17,216 nucleotides of DNA from SZUA-254 sp035292425. GTDB lineage: Bacteria > Bacteroidota > Ignavibacteria > UBA10030 > SZUA-254. The notes under the pieces were generated by a model, which saw only the letters and a program-made list of their open reading frames with translations, did no database searches and was not told the DNA's origin. Positions 7,829-16,075 of the stretch are shown in pieces (position 1 is the stretch's first letter; each line of letters begins with the position of its first letter). The DNA is taken from the NCBI GenBank assembly GCA_035292425.1, contig DATDQD010000271.1:1-17216 (forward strand). Direction: 5' to 3'. A program made the translations under genes and the position numbers.

Positions 7829-7866
7829 AAAAATCGGTTGTTGCCGGGCGATCCCGATCGCTCCGG
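7829..7866 (-). terminator. Possible attenuator/terminator after cmk
   Basis: Two bases after the cmk stop the minus strand forms CCGG, bulged A, GCGAT, loop CGGG, ATCGC, CCGG (7866-7844): nine pairs with one bulge. A run of five T follows at 7833-7829, after a ten-base gap. An alternative stem, ATCGG with CCGAT, ends directly at the T-run. The two stems exclude each other. This could be a partial terminator that lowers or conditions read-through from cmk into rpsA. Termination was not tested. Confidence 0.35.
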
Positions 7867-7868
7867 CG

Positions 7869-8561
7869 TCAGCGGATCCGCTGTTCGTTCCCGCCCAGGC
7901 GCTTCCTCACCACCTCCAGTATCCGCTCCACCTGTTCGGACACGGTCAGACCGGATGTGTCCACCTCGATTGCGTCGTCGGCCTTCCGGAGGGGACTGAT
8001 GTCACGGGAACTGTCTTTCCGGTCCCGCTCTCTGATCTCCGCTTCGAGTTCTTCGGATCCGACCTCGACCCCTGTTTCCAGGAGTTCCTTCCGGCGCCGC
8101 CTGGCCCTTTCGGCCGAGTCGGCGACGAGAAAGATTTTCACGTCGGCCCCGGGAAGCACCACACTCCCGATGTCCCTGCCCTCGAGCACCACAGCGCCCC
8201 CCGCAGCGAGGCGGCGCTGTTCCCGGACCATCAGTTCGCGCACGGACCGGAGAGAACTCACCTGGCTTACTGCGCGGGTGACCTCGGGTGACCTGATTTC
8301 ATGTGATACGTCCACGCCGTCGAGTCGTACTCCCGGGCGGCCCGATTCCGTCGTGATCGTGATTTCGGTCGTGTGCGCGAGCGCGTCGACGCCCGGGGCG
8401 TCGGCCGGGTCCACGCCCGAGCGGAGCACTTTGAGGGTCATCGCCCGGTACATCGAGCCCGTATCGACATGAAGATATCCGAGCCGTTCGGCGACCAGCC
8501 GCGCCGTCGTGCTCTTACCGGAGGCTGCGGGGCCGTCGATCGCGATGACCAATTTCTTCAA
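7869..8561 (-). CDS. cmk: Cytidylate (CMP/dCMP) kinase
   Basis: Cmk phosphorylates CMP and dCMP with ATP in pyrimidine nucleotide recycling. The protein has the P-loop GPAASGKST close to the N-terminus, the YLHVDTGSMYRA substrate region, the VLEGRDIGSVVLPGADVKIFLVA motif, and the RRRRKEL and RDxxDSSRDISPLRKADDA lid region. All are typical of bacterial Cmk. The start given is TTG 8561 (LKKLVIAIDGP), which yields 230 residues, the usual size. An ATG at 8639 is in frame but lies upstream of the predicted transcription start near 8588 and would add 26 residues with no family counterpart. A second TTG at 8552 is also possible. No strong Shine-Dalgarno is visible. Confidence 0.93.
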   Translation of the reverse strand: MKKLVIAIDGPAASGKSTTARLVAERLGYLHVDTGSMYRAMTLKVLRSGVDPADAPGVDALAHTTEITITTESGRPGVRLDGVDVSHEIRSPEVTRAVSQVSSLRSVRELMVREQRRLAAGGAVVLEGRDIGSVVLPGADVKIFLVADSAERARRRRKELLETGVEVGSEELEAEIRERDRKDSSRDISPLRKADDAIEVDTSGLTVSEQVERILEVVRKRLGGNEQRIR

Positions 8562-8573
8562 ATGCGATGTTTT

Positions 8574-8609
8574 TTGAAGAATTTCAGGAAAATTAATATA
8601 GTGAATTCC
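8574..8609 (+). promoter_or_regulatory. Promoter for the plus-strand RNA methyltransferase
   Basis: The plus strand has TTGAAG (8574-8579), a 17-base spacer and TATAGT (8597-8602). Transcription should begin near 8609, about 60 bases before the ATG at 8669. The boxes match sigma-70 consensus at four of six (TTGAAG) and five of six (TATAGT). The -10 box overlaps that of the opposing cmk promoter. Confidence 0.6.
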
Positions 8610-8623
8610 CTCCTCCGAATCAA
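8588..8623 (-). promoter_or_regulatory. Promoter for the cmk-rpsA unit
   Basis: The minus strand has TTGATT (8623-8618), a 17-base spacer and TATATT (8600-8595). The predicted start is near 8588, giving a short leader of about 27 bases before TTG 8561. The spacer contains GGAGGAGGG, which looks like a ribosome binding site but would lie upstream of the transcription start. This promoter is interleaved with the divergent plus-strand promoter. Confidence 0.6.
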
Positions 8624-8668
8624 TCGCGGGGGATGGCATCCCGATTCGGTGTATATTACCCGAAAGCC

Positions 8669-9211
8669 ATGAGAAAGCTCGAACACCACGAGATCGCGGG
8701 GAAACGGTTTACCGCATCCGATCTGGCGAAAATGGAGCGATTCCCCATTTACGCGCTTCTCGACGACATCCGCAGTCTCTATAACGTGGGGTCGATCTTC
8801 CGGACGGCGGACGGCGCACGAGTCGCCCGACTCATCCTCGCGGGGTACACGCCTTCCCCTCCCCGGAAGGAGATCGACAAAACGGCCCTCGGCGCGACGG
8901 CGACCGTGCCGTGGGAATACGTCAGCGATCCGCTGGAAGCAATCGCGTCGCTGAAACGCGATGGCGTGAAGATCTGCCTGGTGGAGCACACCGACATCAG
9001 CAGGCCCTACGATTCGCTGAGGGCCGGCGATTTCCCGGTTTGCCTCGTCGTGGGGAACGAAATTACGGGGATCAGAAAGGAGATCGTTGGGGCGGCGGAC
9101 ATGGCCATCGACATCCCGATGTACGGGATGAAGCAATCGCTGAACGCCGCGGTGGCTTTCGGGATCGCCGTGTTCGCCTGCGCGAGGATAGCCGCCGGCG
9201 GCGGGAGCTGA
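8669..9211 (+). CDS. SpoU/TrmH-family RNA 2'-O-methyltransferase
   Basis: This 180-residue SPOUT-fold enzyme is expected to use S-adenosylmethionine to methylate a ribose 2'-OH in tRNA or rRNA. The three SpoU motifs are present: motif 1 (LDDIRSLYNVGSIFRTADGA) with the conserved Asn and Arg, motif 2 (LVVGNEITGI), and motif 3 (IPMYGMKQSLNAAVAFGI). There is no N-terminal substrate-binding domain as in RlmB, and the length fits small stand-alone members. The target RNA cannot be assigned from sequence. The start at 8669 (MRKLEHHEI) fits the family, while an in-frame ATG at 8633 would add 12 residues. It is the only plus-strand gene, diverging from cmk and converging on the sensor kinase gene. Confidence 0.88.
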   Translation: MRKLEHHEIAGKRFTASDLAKMERFPIYALLDDIRSLYNVGSIFRTADGARVARLILAGYTPSPPRKEIDKTALGATATVPWEYVSDPLEAIASLKRDGVKICLVEHTDISRPYDSLRAGDFPVCLVVGNEITGIRKEIVGAADMAIDIPMYGMKQSLNAAVAFGIAVFACARIAAGGGS

Positions 9212-9220
9212 CGCTCCCGT
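9201..9220 (+). terminator. Hairpin shared by convergent genes
   Basis: CGGGAGC (9202-9208), loop TGAC, GCTCCCG (9213-9219) forms a seven-pair stem, extendable by one G-T pair. The methyltransferase stop codon TGA lies in the loop (9209-9211). On the plus strand it is followed by TCTTCTC, a poor T-run. On the minus strand it begins six bases after the sensor kinase stop. It may act as a bidirectional terminator or 3' end stabiliser between the two convergent genes, which are only 13 bases apart. Confidence 0.45.
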
Positions 9221-9224
9221 CTTC

Positions 9225-12074
9225 TCAGTCCGCGTCGATGACTTCCCGGATCCTCCGGAGGATGTTGTCCGGGATATACGGTTTCTGCATGAAATCCTTC
9301 GCTCCCGCCTTCAGGAGGTCCATCTTCAGGTTCGGATCGAAGTAGCCGCTGGCGAGAATCACCCTGACGCCGGAATCGATTTCCAGCATCTGCTGGAACA
9401 TCTCCCAGCCGCCCAGTCTCGGAAGCCCCATGTCCGACAGGACGAGCGCGATGTTGTGCCGGTGCTGCCGGAACAATTCGAGACCCTCCTCGCCGTTCTG
9501 CGCCGTAAGGACCGTGTACCCGTTGCCCGCCAGGAAGGTTTTCAGGAGGTCACGGAGCATTTCCTCGTCTTCCACCACCAGTATCGTTTCGCTCCCGGCG
9601 GGGAGTTCCCCGGTGGTCTCGGAGACGCGGACCACCGGCGGATAGAGCGCATCGCTGATCGGGAAATAGAGATGGAAGGAGGTTCCTATCCCGGCGCGGC
9701 TCTCGACCTCGACGTATCCCTGGTGGCTGTTCAGGACGCCGTACACCACCGACAACCCGAGGCCGGTGCCCTGGCCGAGTTCCTTCGTGGTAAAAAAGGG
9801 TTCGAAGATCCTCGCCCTGGTCTCTTCGTCCATCCCGACGCCGTCGTCGCGGACCGTGACCACGACGTACCGGTCAAGAAGCGCGTTCCCGAACTTTTTA
9901 CGCAGCGCGGCGCCGTCGATGCTGGCGGTGCTCAGCGTCAGCGTGCCGTTGTCGGAGTCCCTCCGGGGGTCCAGGATCGCATCGCGGGCGTTGACGCATA
10001 AGTTCAGCAGCGCCTGGTGCAACTGGCCATGGTCCGCGGTGATGGACGGGAGGCGCTCGTCGAGCTCCGCGACGATCGTGATGCTCGGGGGAATGGTTTC
10101 CCTGAGCATCCGGATCAGTTCGCCGATGATATCGTTGGCGTTCAGGGTGTGGAACGAGGGATCGGCGCGGCGCGCGAAGGTCAGGAGTTGCCTCACCAGG
10201 CCGCTCCCCCGCTCGATGGCCCGCTTGATGGTCTCGATGCTCTTCGAAAACCGCTCCGGATCGGCGGGCCCGGCTTCGAGGAGCTGGGTAAAGCCGAGGA
10301 TGATCCCGAGGAGATTGTTGAAATCGTGCGCGATACCGCCGGCGAGCGTCCCGATCCCTTCCATCTTCTGGGCCTGACGGAACTGTTCCTCCAGACGCCT
10401 CCTGTCGGTGATGTCCCTGATGAAACCGCGGTGGGTCACGGTCTCCGCCAGAGGGTCGGTTTCGGCGGACGCGCTCACGATGACCACCCTTGAATCCCCG
10501 TCCTTCCTCTTCAGTTCGAACTCAAAATCCCGGATCGACCCGTCCTGTGAGAGCCTCTTGCGGTACTCCTCCACCTGCGCGGGTTTCGCGAAAAGGGCGT
10601 CCATGTTGTGCATCCCCAGGACGTCGGAGGCCGAGGGGTAGCCGAAGAGATCCACCGCCGCGTGGTTCACGTCGAGGATCTTCCCCCCCGTCGAGCAGAC
10701 GAAGATGGCGTCCTGGGAACCTTCGAAGATGGAACGGTACTTCTTTTCGGAGTCGTTGACCCGGATTTCCGCGAGCCGCCGTTCGGTCACGTCCCGCTGG
10801 GTTCCCCAGAGTTCGACGAGGGCGCTGTTCTCGACGATCCCGATGAGATTCAGCAGGAAATATTTCTCCGAGCCGTCGCTGCCCGTCCGGTGCACGTCGG
10901 CTTCCTTGACATGATACCCCGACGCGATGAATTTCAGGACGAGCGCCCGGTTGTCGGGCATCGTGGGCAGCATGAAATGTGCGATTTTCCTTCCGCACAC
11001 CTCGCCTCCCCTGCCGAACCCGAGCATCCCGGCCATGACGTCGTTGCATTCGATGAAGTACCCGTTCGCGAAGAAACGGTTTTCCTGTTCCTCGTGCGGC
11101 AGGACGACCGGGACCGGGTCGTGAAACTGGACCCTCCAGATCCCCTCGAAGCTCTGTCCCAGGAAGCGCTGGTACCGTTCGCTGCTCAGGCGCAGCGCCC
11201 GCTCGGAGCGTTTCCGCTCGATGACCCTGGCGATCTGAGATGACATGAATTCCAGAATGCGCTGCTCCCTTTCGCCGTACGCCTTCTCGTCGCTGTAATG
11301 CTGCACGACCATGGCGCCGATCACCTCTTTCTCGACGATCAGGGGCACCCCCAGCCAGATCGCCGACGGGGCGCCGATCAGTACCGCCTCTCCCCTCCGG
11401 ACGAGATCCTCGTGGACGTCGAGCGTGCAGAGGAGCGACGTTCCCTTCCGGATGACGTATTCCGTCATTCCCCGTCCCGGTTTCTGCGGCGGCGCCGGTT
11501 CGTCCACCTCGTCGACGAAATAGGGGAAGCTGAGGACGTTCGCCTCGGCGTCGAAAATCGCGATGTAGAAATTGTTCGCGGGCATCACCGTGCTGATGAT
11601 GCGGTGGAGGGACATGTAGAGTTCGTCCAGCGTGGAAGCGTTGTCCGATGCGTCGGCGATCTGATAGACCGCTTCCCGGACCTTGTCGTCGGCGTGGCCC
11701 GGCGTGATGGGGGCCGCCGTGTAGAGATAGGCGAGTCTCCCGGCCGGGACGTCGCGGATTTTCCTGACGGTCAGGTCGCAAGGGAACCTGAGGCCGTCCG
11801 GTCCGGCGTGGAAAATTTCGAACCGCCATTCGTCGCCGGGGGAGCTCTTCCGGATGCCGGCCAGGATTTTCTCGAACTCGCCGGGGGAGAAGATCGCCCC
11901 CACCCGGGAACCGATGAGCTGTTCGACCGGTTTCCCGCAGAGCTTCGCAAATGCATCGGTCGCAAAACGGATGGCGCCTTCCCCATCCGTCACGCATGCG
12001 CCCTCGTTCATGCTCCTGACGGCCCGGAAAATCAACTCGTCGACCGGTACGGTGCTTTCGTCTGTTTTCGCCAT
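9225..12074 (-). CDS. PAS-GAF-PAS-PAS hybrid sensor histidine kinase with receiver domain
   Basis: The 949-residue protein has no membrane segment or signal peptide, so it should be cytoplasmic. Domains in order are: PAS (about 10-125), GAF (about 135-290), PAS (about 297-432), PAS (about 440-560), HisKA dimerisation domain, HATPase_c and a C-terminal receiver. The phosphoacceptor is His583 in GGIAHDFNN. The ATPase N-box is near NARDA (695-699), with DDGVGMD at 743-749 and GQGTGLGL at 767-774. The receiver has Asp836, the phosphoacceptor Asp881 in LSDMGLP, Ser909 and Lys931, all intact. No separate response regulator or output gene is adjacent, so the signal probably passes through a phosphotransfer protein or partner elsewhere. 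PAS and GAF suggest redox, light or small-molecule sensing, but no cofactor residue is certain. It has its own promoter. Confidence 0.92.
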   Translation of the reverse strand: MAKTDESTVPVDELIFRAVRSMNEGACVTDGEGAIRFATDAFAKLCGKPVEQLIGSRVGAIFSPGEFEKILAGIRKSSPGDEWRFEIFHAGPDGLRFPCDLTVRKIRDVPAGRLAYLYTAAPITPGHADDKVREAVYQIADASDNASTLDELYMSLHRIISTVMPANNFYIAIFDAEANVLSFPYFVDEVDEPAPPQKPGRGMTEYVIRKGTSLLCTLDVHEDLVRRGEAVLIGAPSAIWLGVPLIVEKEVIGAMVVQHYSDEKAYGEREQRILEFMSSQIARVIERKRSERALRLSSERYQRFLGQSFEGIWRVQFHDPVPVVLPHEEQENRFFANGYFIECNDVMAGMLGFGRGGEVCGRKIAHFMLPTMPDNRALVLKFIASGYHVKEADVHRTGSDGSEKYFLLNLIGIVENSALVELWGTQRDVTERRLAEIRVNDSEKKYRSIFEGSQDAIFVCSTGGKILDVNHAAVDLFGYPSASDVLGMHNMDALFAKPAQVEEYRKRLSQDGSIRDFEFELKRKDGDSRVVIVSASAETDPLAETVTHRGFIRDITDRRRLEEQFRQAQKMEGIGTLAGGIAHDFNNLLGIILGFTQLLEAGPADPERFSKSIETIKRAIERGSGLVRQLLTFARRADPSFHTLNANDIIGELIRMLRETIPPSITIVAELDERLPSITADHGQLHQALLNLCVNARDAILDPRRDSDNGTLTLSTASIDGAALRKKFGNALLDRYVVVTVRDDGVGMDEETRARIFEPFFTTKELGQGTGLGLSVVYGVLNSHQGYVEVESRAGIGTSFHLYFPISDALYPPVVRVSETTGELPAGSETILVVEDEEMLRDLLKTFLAGNGYTVLTAQNGEEGLELFRQHRHNIALVLSDMGLPRLGGWEMFQQMLEIDSGVRVILASGYFDPNLKMDLLKAGAKDFMQKPYIPDNILRRIREVIDAD

Positions 12075-12135
12075 AATCGATCCAATGCCCGGCCCCGCCG
12101 GGTCGCCTCGCTGGCGTCCGGGGTGGCCGCAAAAT

Positions 12136-12170
12136 GCTCAGGAATGTAAGAAAGTTTTTCCCCCGGTCAA
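12136..12170 (-). promoter_or_regulatory. Promoter of the sensor kinase gene
   Basis: The minus strand has TTGACC (12170-12165), 16 bases, then TACATT (12148-12143). The -35 box matches consensus at five of six positions. Transcription would begin near 12136, leaving a leader of about 62 bases to ATG 12074. The -35 box overlaps the loop and one arm base of an inverted repeat at 12160-12177. The rest of the 171-base gap (12075-12245) holds no gene or other signal that I could see. Confidence 0.5.
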
Positions 12171-12177
12171 ACGGGGG
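12160..12177. repeat. Perfect inverted repeat overlapping the -35 box
   Basis: The plus strand reads CCCCCG, GTCAAA, CGGGGG, a six-pair GC stem with a six-base centre. The -35 element of the sensor kinase promoter covers the centre and the adjacent arm base. In the minus direction A's rather than T's follow, so it is not a terminator for the AlbA_2 gene. An operator for a dimeric regulator is one reading. Confidence 0.45.
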
Positions 12178-12245
12178 GCCCGATGCGCAGGGGAAACGTC
12201 CGGGAGCGGAAGCGGCGGTGAGGAGTCCGCCGGGATAACGTCCGC

Positions 12246-12905
12246 TTAAATGTCGTGGGCGAGCGTGAAAAATTCTTCCTTTTCGTGTGTATGGATCCTG
12301 ATCACGCCGGCCCTGACAAGGCTCACCAGGATCCTCGACGCCCGGCGGTCGCTGATGTTCACCATCCGGCCGAACTCCCGGAGCGTGATCCGCTCGCTTC
12401 GATCGAGGTATTCGAAGAGCCGCTTCTCGTTCCGCCCGATCGTGACGGTCAGCGGCGGTTCGTCGGGACGTTCGTCCCTGAGGATTTTCACGACCTCCCT
12501 GCTGGCCATCATGGTTTTGTCATTGACCCGGATGTAGACCCTCGTGCTCTCGCCGTTGAGGTGGTCCCGGTCTCCCAGGTAGTAGTGCGGCTTGGTCCGG
12601 CTCTCGCTCACCGTGCAGACGATCACGTCCAGACCGTCGAACGCCACGATGTCGATGGCCGTCTCCACGGGGGGATCGCAAAAATCCTTTCCGGCGATGC
12701 CGATCATCTCGATTTCGGACTTCTCGCTTTCGACGCCCACAATGGAACCGTCGTCGTCGACGCCGAAGAGGATGGTCCCGCCCCTGGTGTTCGCGAAGGA
12801 GATCAGCGTCCTCGCGATCTTTTCCGGAGAGGAGATGCGCCGCTTGAACTCGATGGTGAAGCCCTCCCCTTCATCGATCAGGCTGTTCACGTCGCGGAAA
12901 TTCAT
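12246..12905 (-). CDS. AlbA_2 (Schlafen-like) domain and winged-helix protein
   Basis: The 219-residue protein carries an AlbA_2 domain in its first 125 or so residues. It has the characteristic GEGFTIEFKRRI (ExxEFK) start, the FANTRGGTILFGVDDDGSIVGV core and the later RVYIRVNDKTMMAS stretch. A C-terminal winged helix-turn-helix occupies about residues 155-215, with NISDRRASRILVSLVRAGVI as the likely recognition part. Such proteins are usually called ATP-binding or putative transcriptional regulators; their ligand is poorly defined. The gene starts at ATG 12905, 54 bases after ruvX, on the same strand as rel, HU and ruvX, so it is likely the last gene of that operon. No clear Shine-Dalgarno is visible. 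It could regulate its own operon or the downstream sensor kinase; that is speculation. Confidence 0.8.
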   Translation of the reverse strand: MNFRDVNSLIDEGEGFTIEFKRRISSPEKIARTLISFANTRGGTILFGVDDDGSIVGVESEKSEIEMIGIAGKDFCDPPVETAIDIVAFDGLDVIVCTVSESRTKPHYYLGDRDHLNGESTRVYIRVNDKTMMASREVVKILRDERPDEPPLTVTIGRNEKRLFEYLDRSERITLREFGRMVNISDRRASRILVSLVRAGVIRIHTHEKEEFFTLAHDI

Positions 12906-12959
12906 GGGTCTGCGGTCCGTTGATGGTGATGATTCTCGCGGCTGCGGGCCGGGGGGTTC

Positions 12960-13406
12960 TCAGGCCGGCGGGGCCGCGTCCGGCGCGCTCCGCCGATCGA
13001 GATAGTCCTGCAGGATCAGGGCGGCCGCCATCCGGTCGATATCGGTTTTTATCCGGCGTTTTTTTTTCGGTACCCCCATCTTGAATTGTGTCGACCGGGC
13101 CCGCGACGAGGAGAATCGTTCGTCCACCGCGATGACCGGAAGGCCGCAGGTCCGCTCCAGGGCCGCGATGAACTCCTCCACTTCCGCGGCGATCTCTCCC
13201 TTCGTGCCCCTGAGCGTGAGCGGCATCCCCACCACCAGCGTCCCCGCCCCGAGCTCGGCGGCAAGCCTGCAGATGTCCGCCGCGAGCGTTCTCGTGCGCT
13301 CCAGGACGGTCACGCCGCGCGCGATGATCCCCAGGGGGTCGCTGACGGCGATCCCCACCCTCCTGCGACCGTAGTCGATGCCGAGGACCCTCGGAGGGGT
13401 TTCCAT
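12960..13406 (-). CDS. ruvX: YqgF/RuvX family nuclease (putative pre-16S rRNA or Holliday junction nuclease)
   Basis: This 148-residue RNase H-like protein shows the family motifs in order. These are GIDYGRRRVGIAVSD (9-23) with the first catalytic Asp11, VVGMPLTLRGTKG, VIAVDERFSSSRA with the Asp-Glu pair, and the C-terminal TDIDRMAAALILQDYL with the final acidic residues. Family members act in 16S rRNA 5' end maturation in Escherichia coli, and Holliday junction cleavage has also been proposed. The start ATG 13406 is six bases after the HU stop, which suggests translational coupling; no Shine-Dalgarno is seen. A run of nine A in the coding strand (13067-13059) encodes KKK in PKKKRR and may be slippery. 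The frame is intact. Confidence 0.92.
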   Translation of the reverse strand: METPPRVLGIDYGRRRVGIAVSDPLGIIARGVTVLERTRTLAADICRLAAELGAGTLVVGMPLTLRGTKGEIAAEVEEFIAALERTCGLPVIAVDERFSSSRARSTQFKMGVPKKKRRIKTDIDRMAAALILQDYLDRRSAPDAAPPA

Positions 13407-13412
13407 CCGGGG

Positions 13413-13754
13413 TCAGGCCTGCCGGCCGGGCGCGCCCGGGAGCGGTTTGGAGAGGAAGCCCCTGAGGAGCTTGCTCGGTTTGAAATGCGTTTTCCTCCGC
13501 GACGGAACGAAGATGATTTCCCCTGACTTCGGATTCCTCGCCTTCGGTTTGGATTTGGTCACCTTCACCTCGAAAACGCCGAAATCGCGGATCTCGATGC
13601 GGAGTTCGGGATTGGCGGACATCATGGTCTCCCTCAGGACCGTGAAGATGCGGTCGACCCACGCTGAGCTCGCCCGCCGGTTCTCCCCCGACAGCGCGGA
13701 GAGCTTCCTGGCGATATCCTTCTTCGTGTATGTCGGTTTCCTCGATCGCGTCAT
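13413..13754 (-). CDS. HU/IHF family DNA-binding protein
   Basis: The 113-residue protein has the HU/IHF fold: an N-terminal helical part (TKKDIARKLSALSG), the strand IEIRDFGVFEVK (53-64), and the DNA-binding beta-arm around ARNPKSGEIIFVPSRRK (72-88) with the intercalating RNP motif. A C-terminal helix FKPSKLLR follows. It is about 20 residues longer than standard HU, with a basic N-terminal tail (MTRSRKPTY) and a Pro/Gly-rich C-terminal tail (PLPGAPGRQA). It is expected to bend DNA as a dimer in the nucleoid. GGGGA lies five bases before ATG 13754. It sits 15 bases after rel and just before ruvX. Whether it is HU, IHF or a specialised paralogue cannot be decided. Confidence 0.92.
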   Translation of the reverse strand: MTRSRKPTYTKKDIARKLSALSGENRRASSAWVDRIFTVLRETMMSANPELRIEIRDFGVFEVKVTKSKPKARNPKSGEIIFVPSRRKTHFKPSKLLRGFLSKPLPGAPGRQA

Positions 13755-13769
13755 GGGTGTCCCCGGCCG

Positions 13770-15956
<2,187 letters not shown>

Positions 15957-15993
15957 CTCGGTTCCCGGACGGCGGCAAGGGCCGTAGAACGAT

Positions 15994-16006
15994 GATAAAC
16001 CTTATC
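15994..16006. repeat. Inverted repeat at the Rel transcription start
   Basis: GATAA, ACC, TTATC forms a five-pair perfect inverted repeat centred close to the predicted transcription start (about 16004) of the Rel operon. Its AT content stands out. It could be a repressor site or a short 5' end hairpin. Confidence 0.35.
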
Positions 16007-16039
16007 GATGAATATAAACGGGGGTGGCGTGAATGTCAA
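16004..16039 (-). promoter_or_regulatory. Strong sigma-70-type promoter of the Rel operon
   Basis: The minus strand has TTGACA (16039-16034), exactly 17 bases, then TATATT (16016-16011). The -35 box is perfect and the -10 box matches five of six. Transcription should begin near 16004, with a leader of about 48 bases to ATG 15956. It lies in the 119-base gap behind der, so rel, HU, ruvX and probably the AlbA_2 gene form a unit independent of der. No good terminator for der is visible between 16075 and 16040. Confidence 0.7.
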
Positions 16040-16075
16040 GGTGAATCGCCCCGGGGGTCCGCCGGGCCTGCCGGT

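Noticed and set aside
10522..12132. 536-codon minus-strand frame inside the sensor kinase gene
   Set aside because: It is a shadow frame of the well-supported PAS-GAF kinase, with arginine-rich low-complexity translation.
16040..16075. Terminator after der
   Set aside because: The region has GC-rich bases that can pair imperfectly (GCCCGG with CCGGGGC), but no T-run follows and the stem is irregular.
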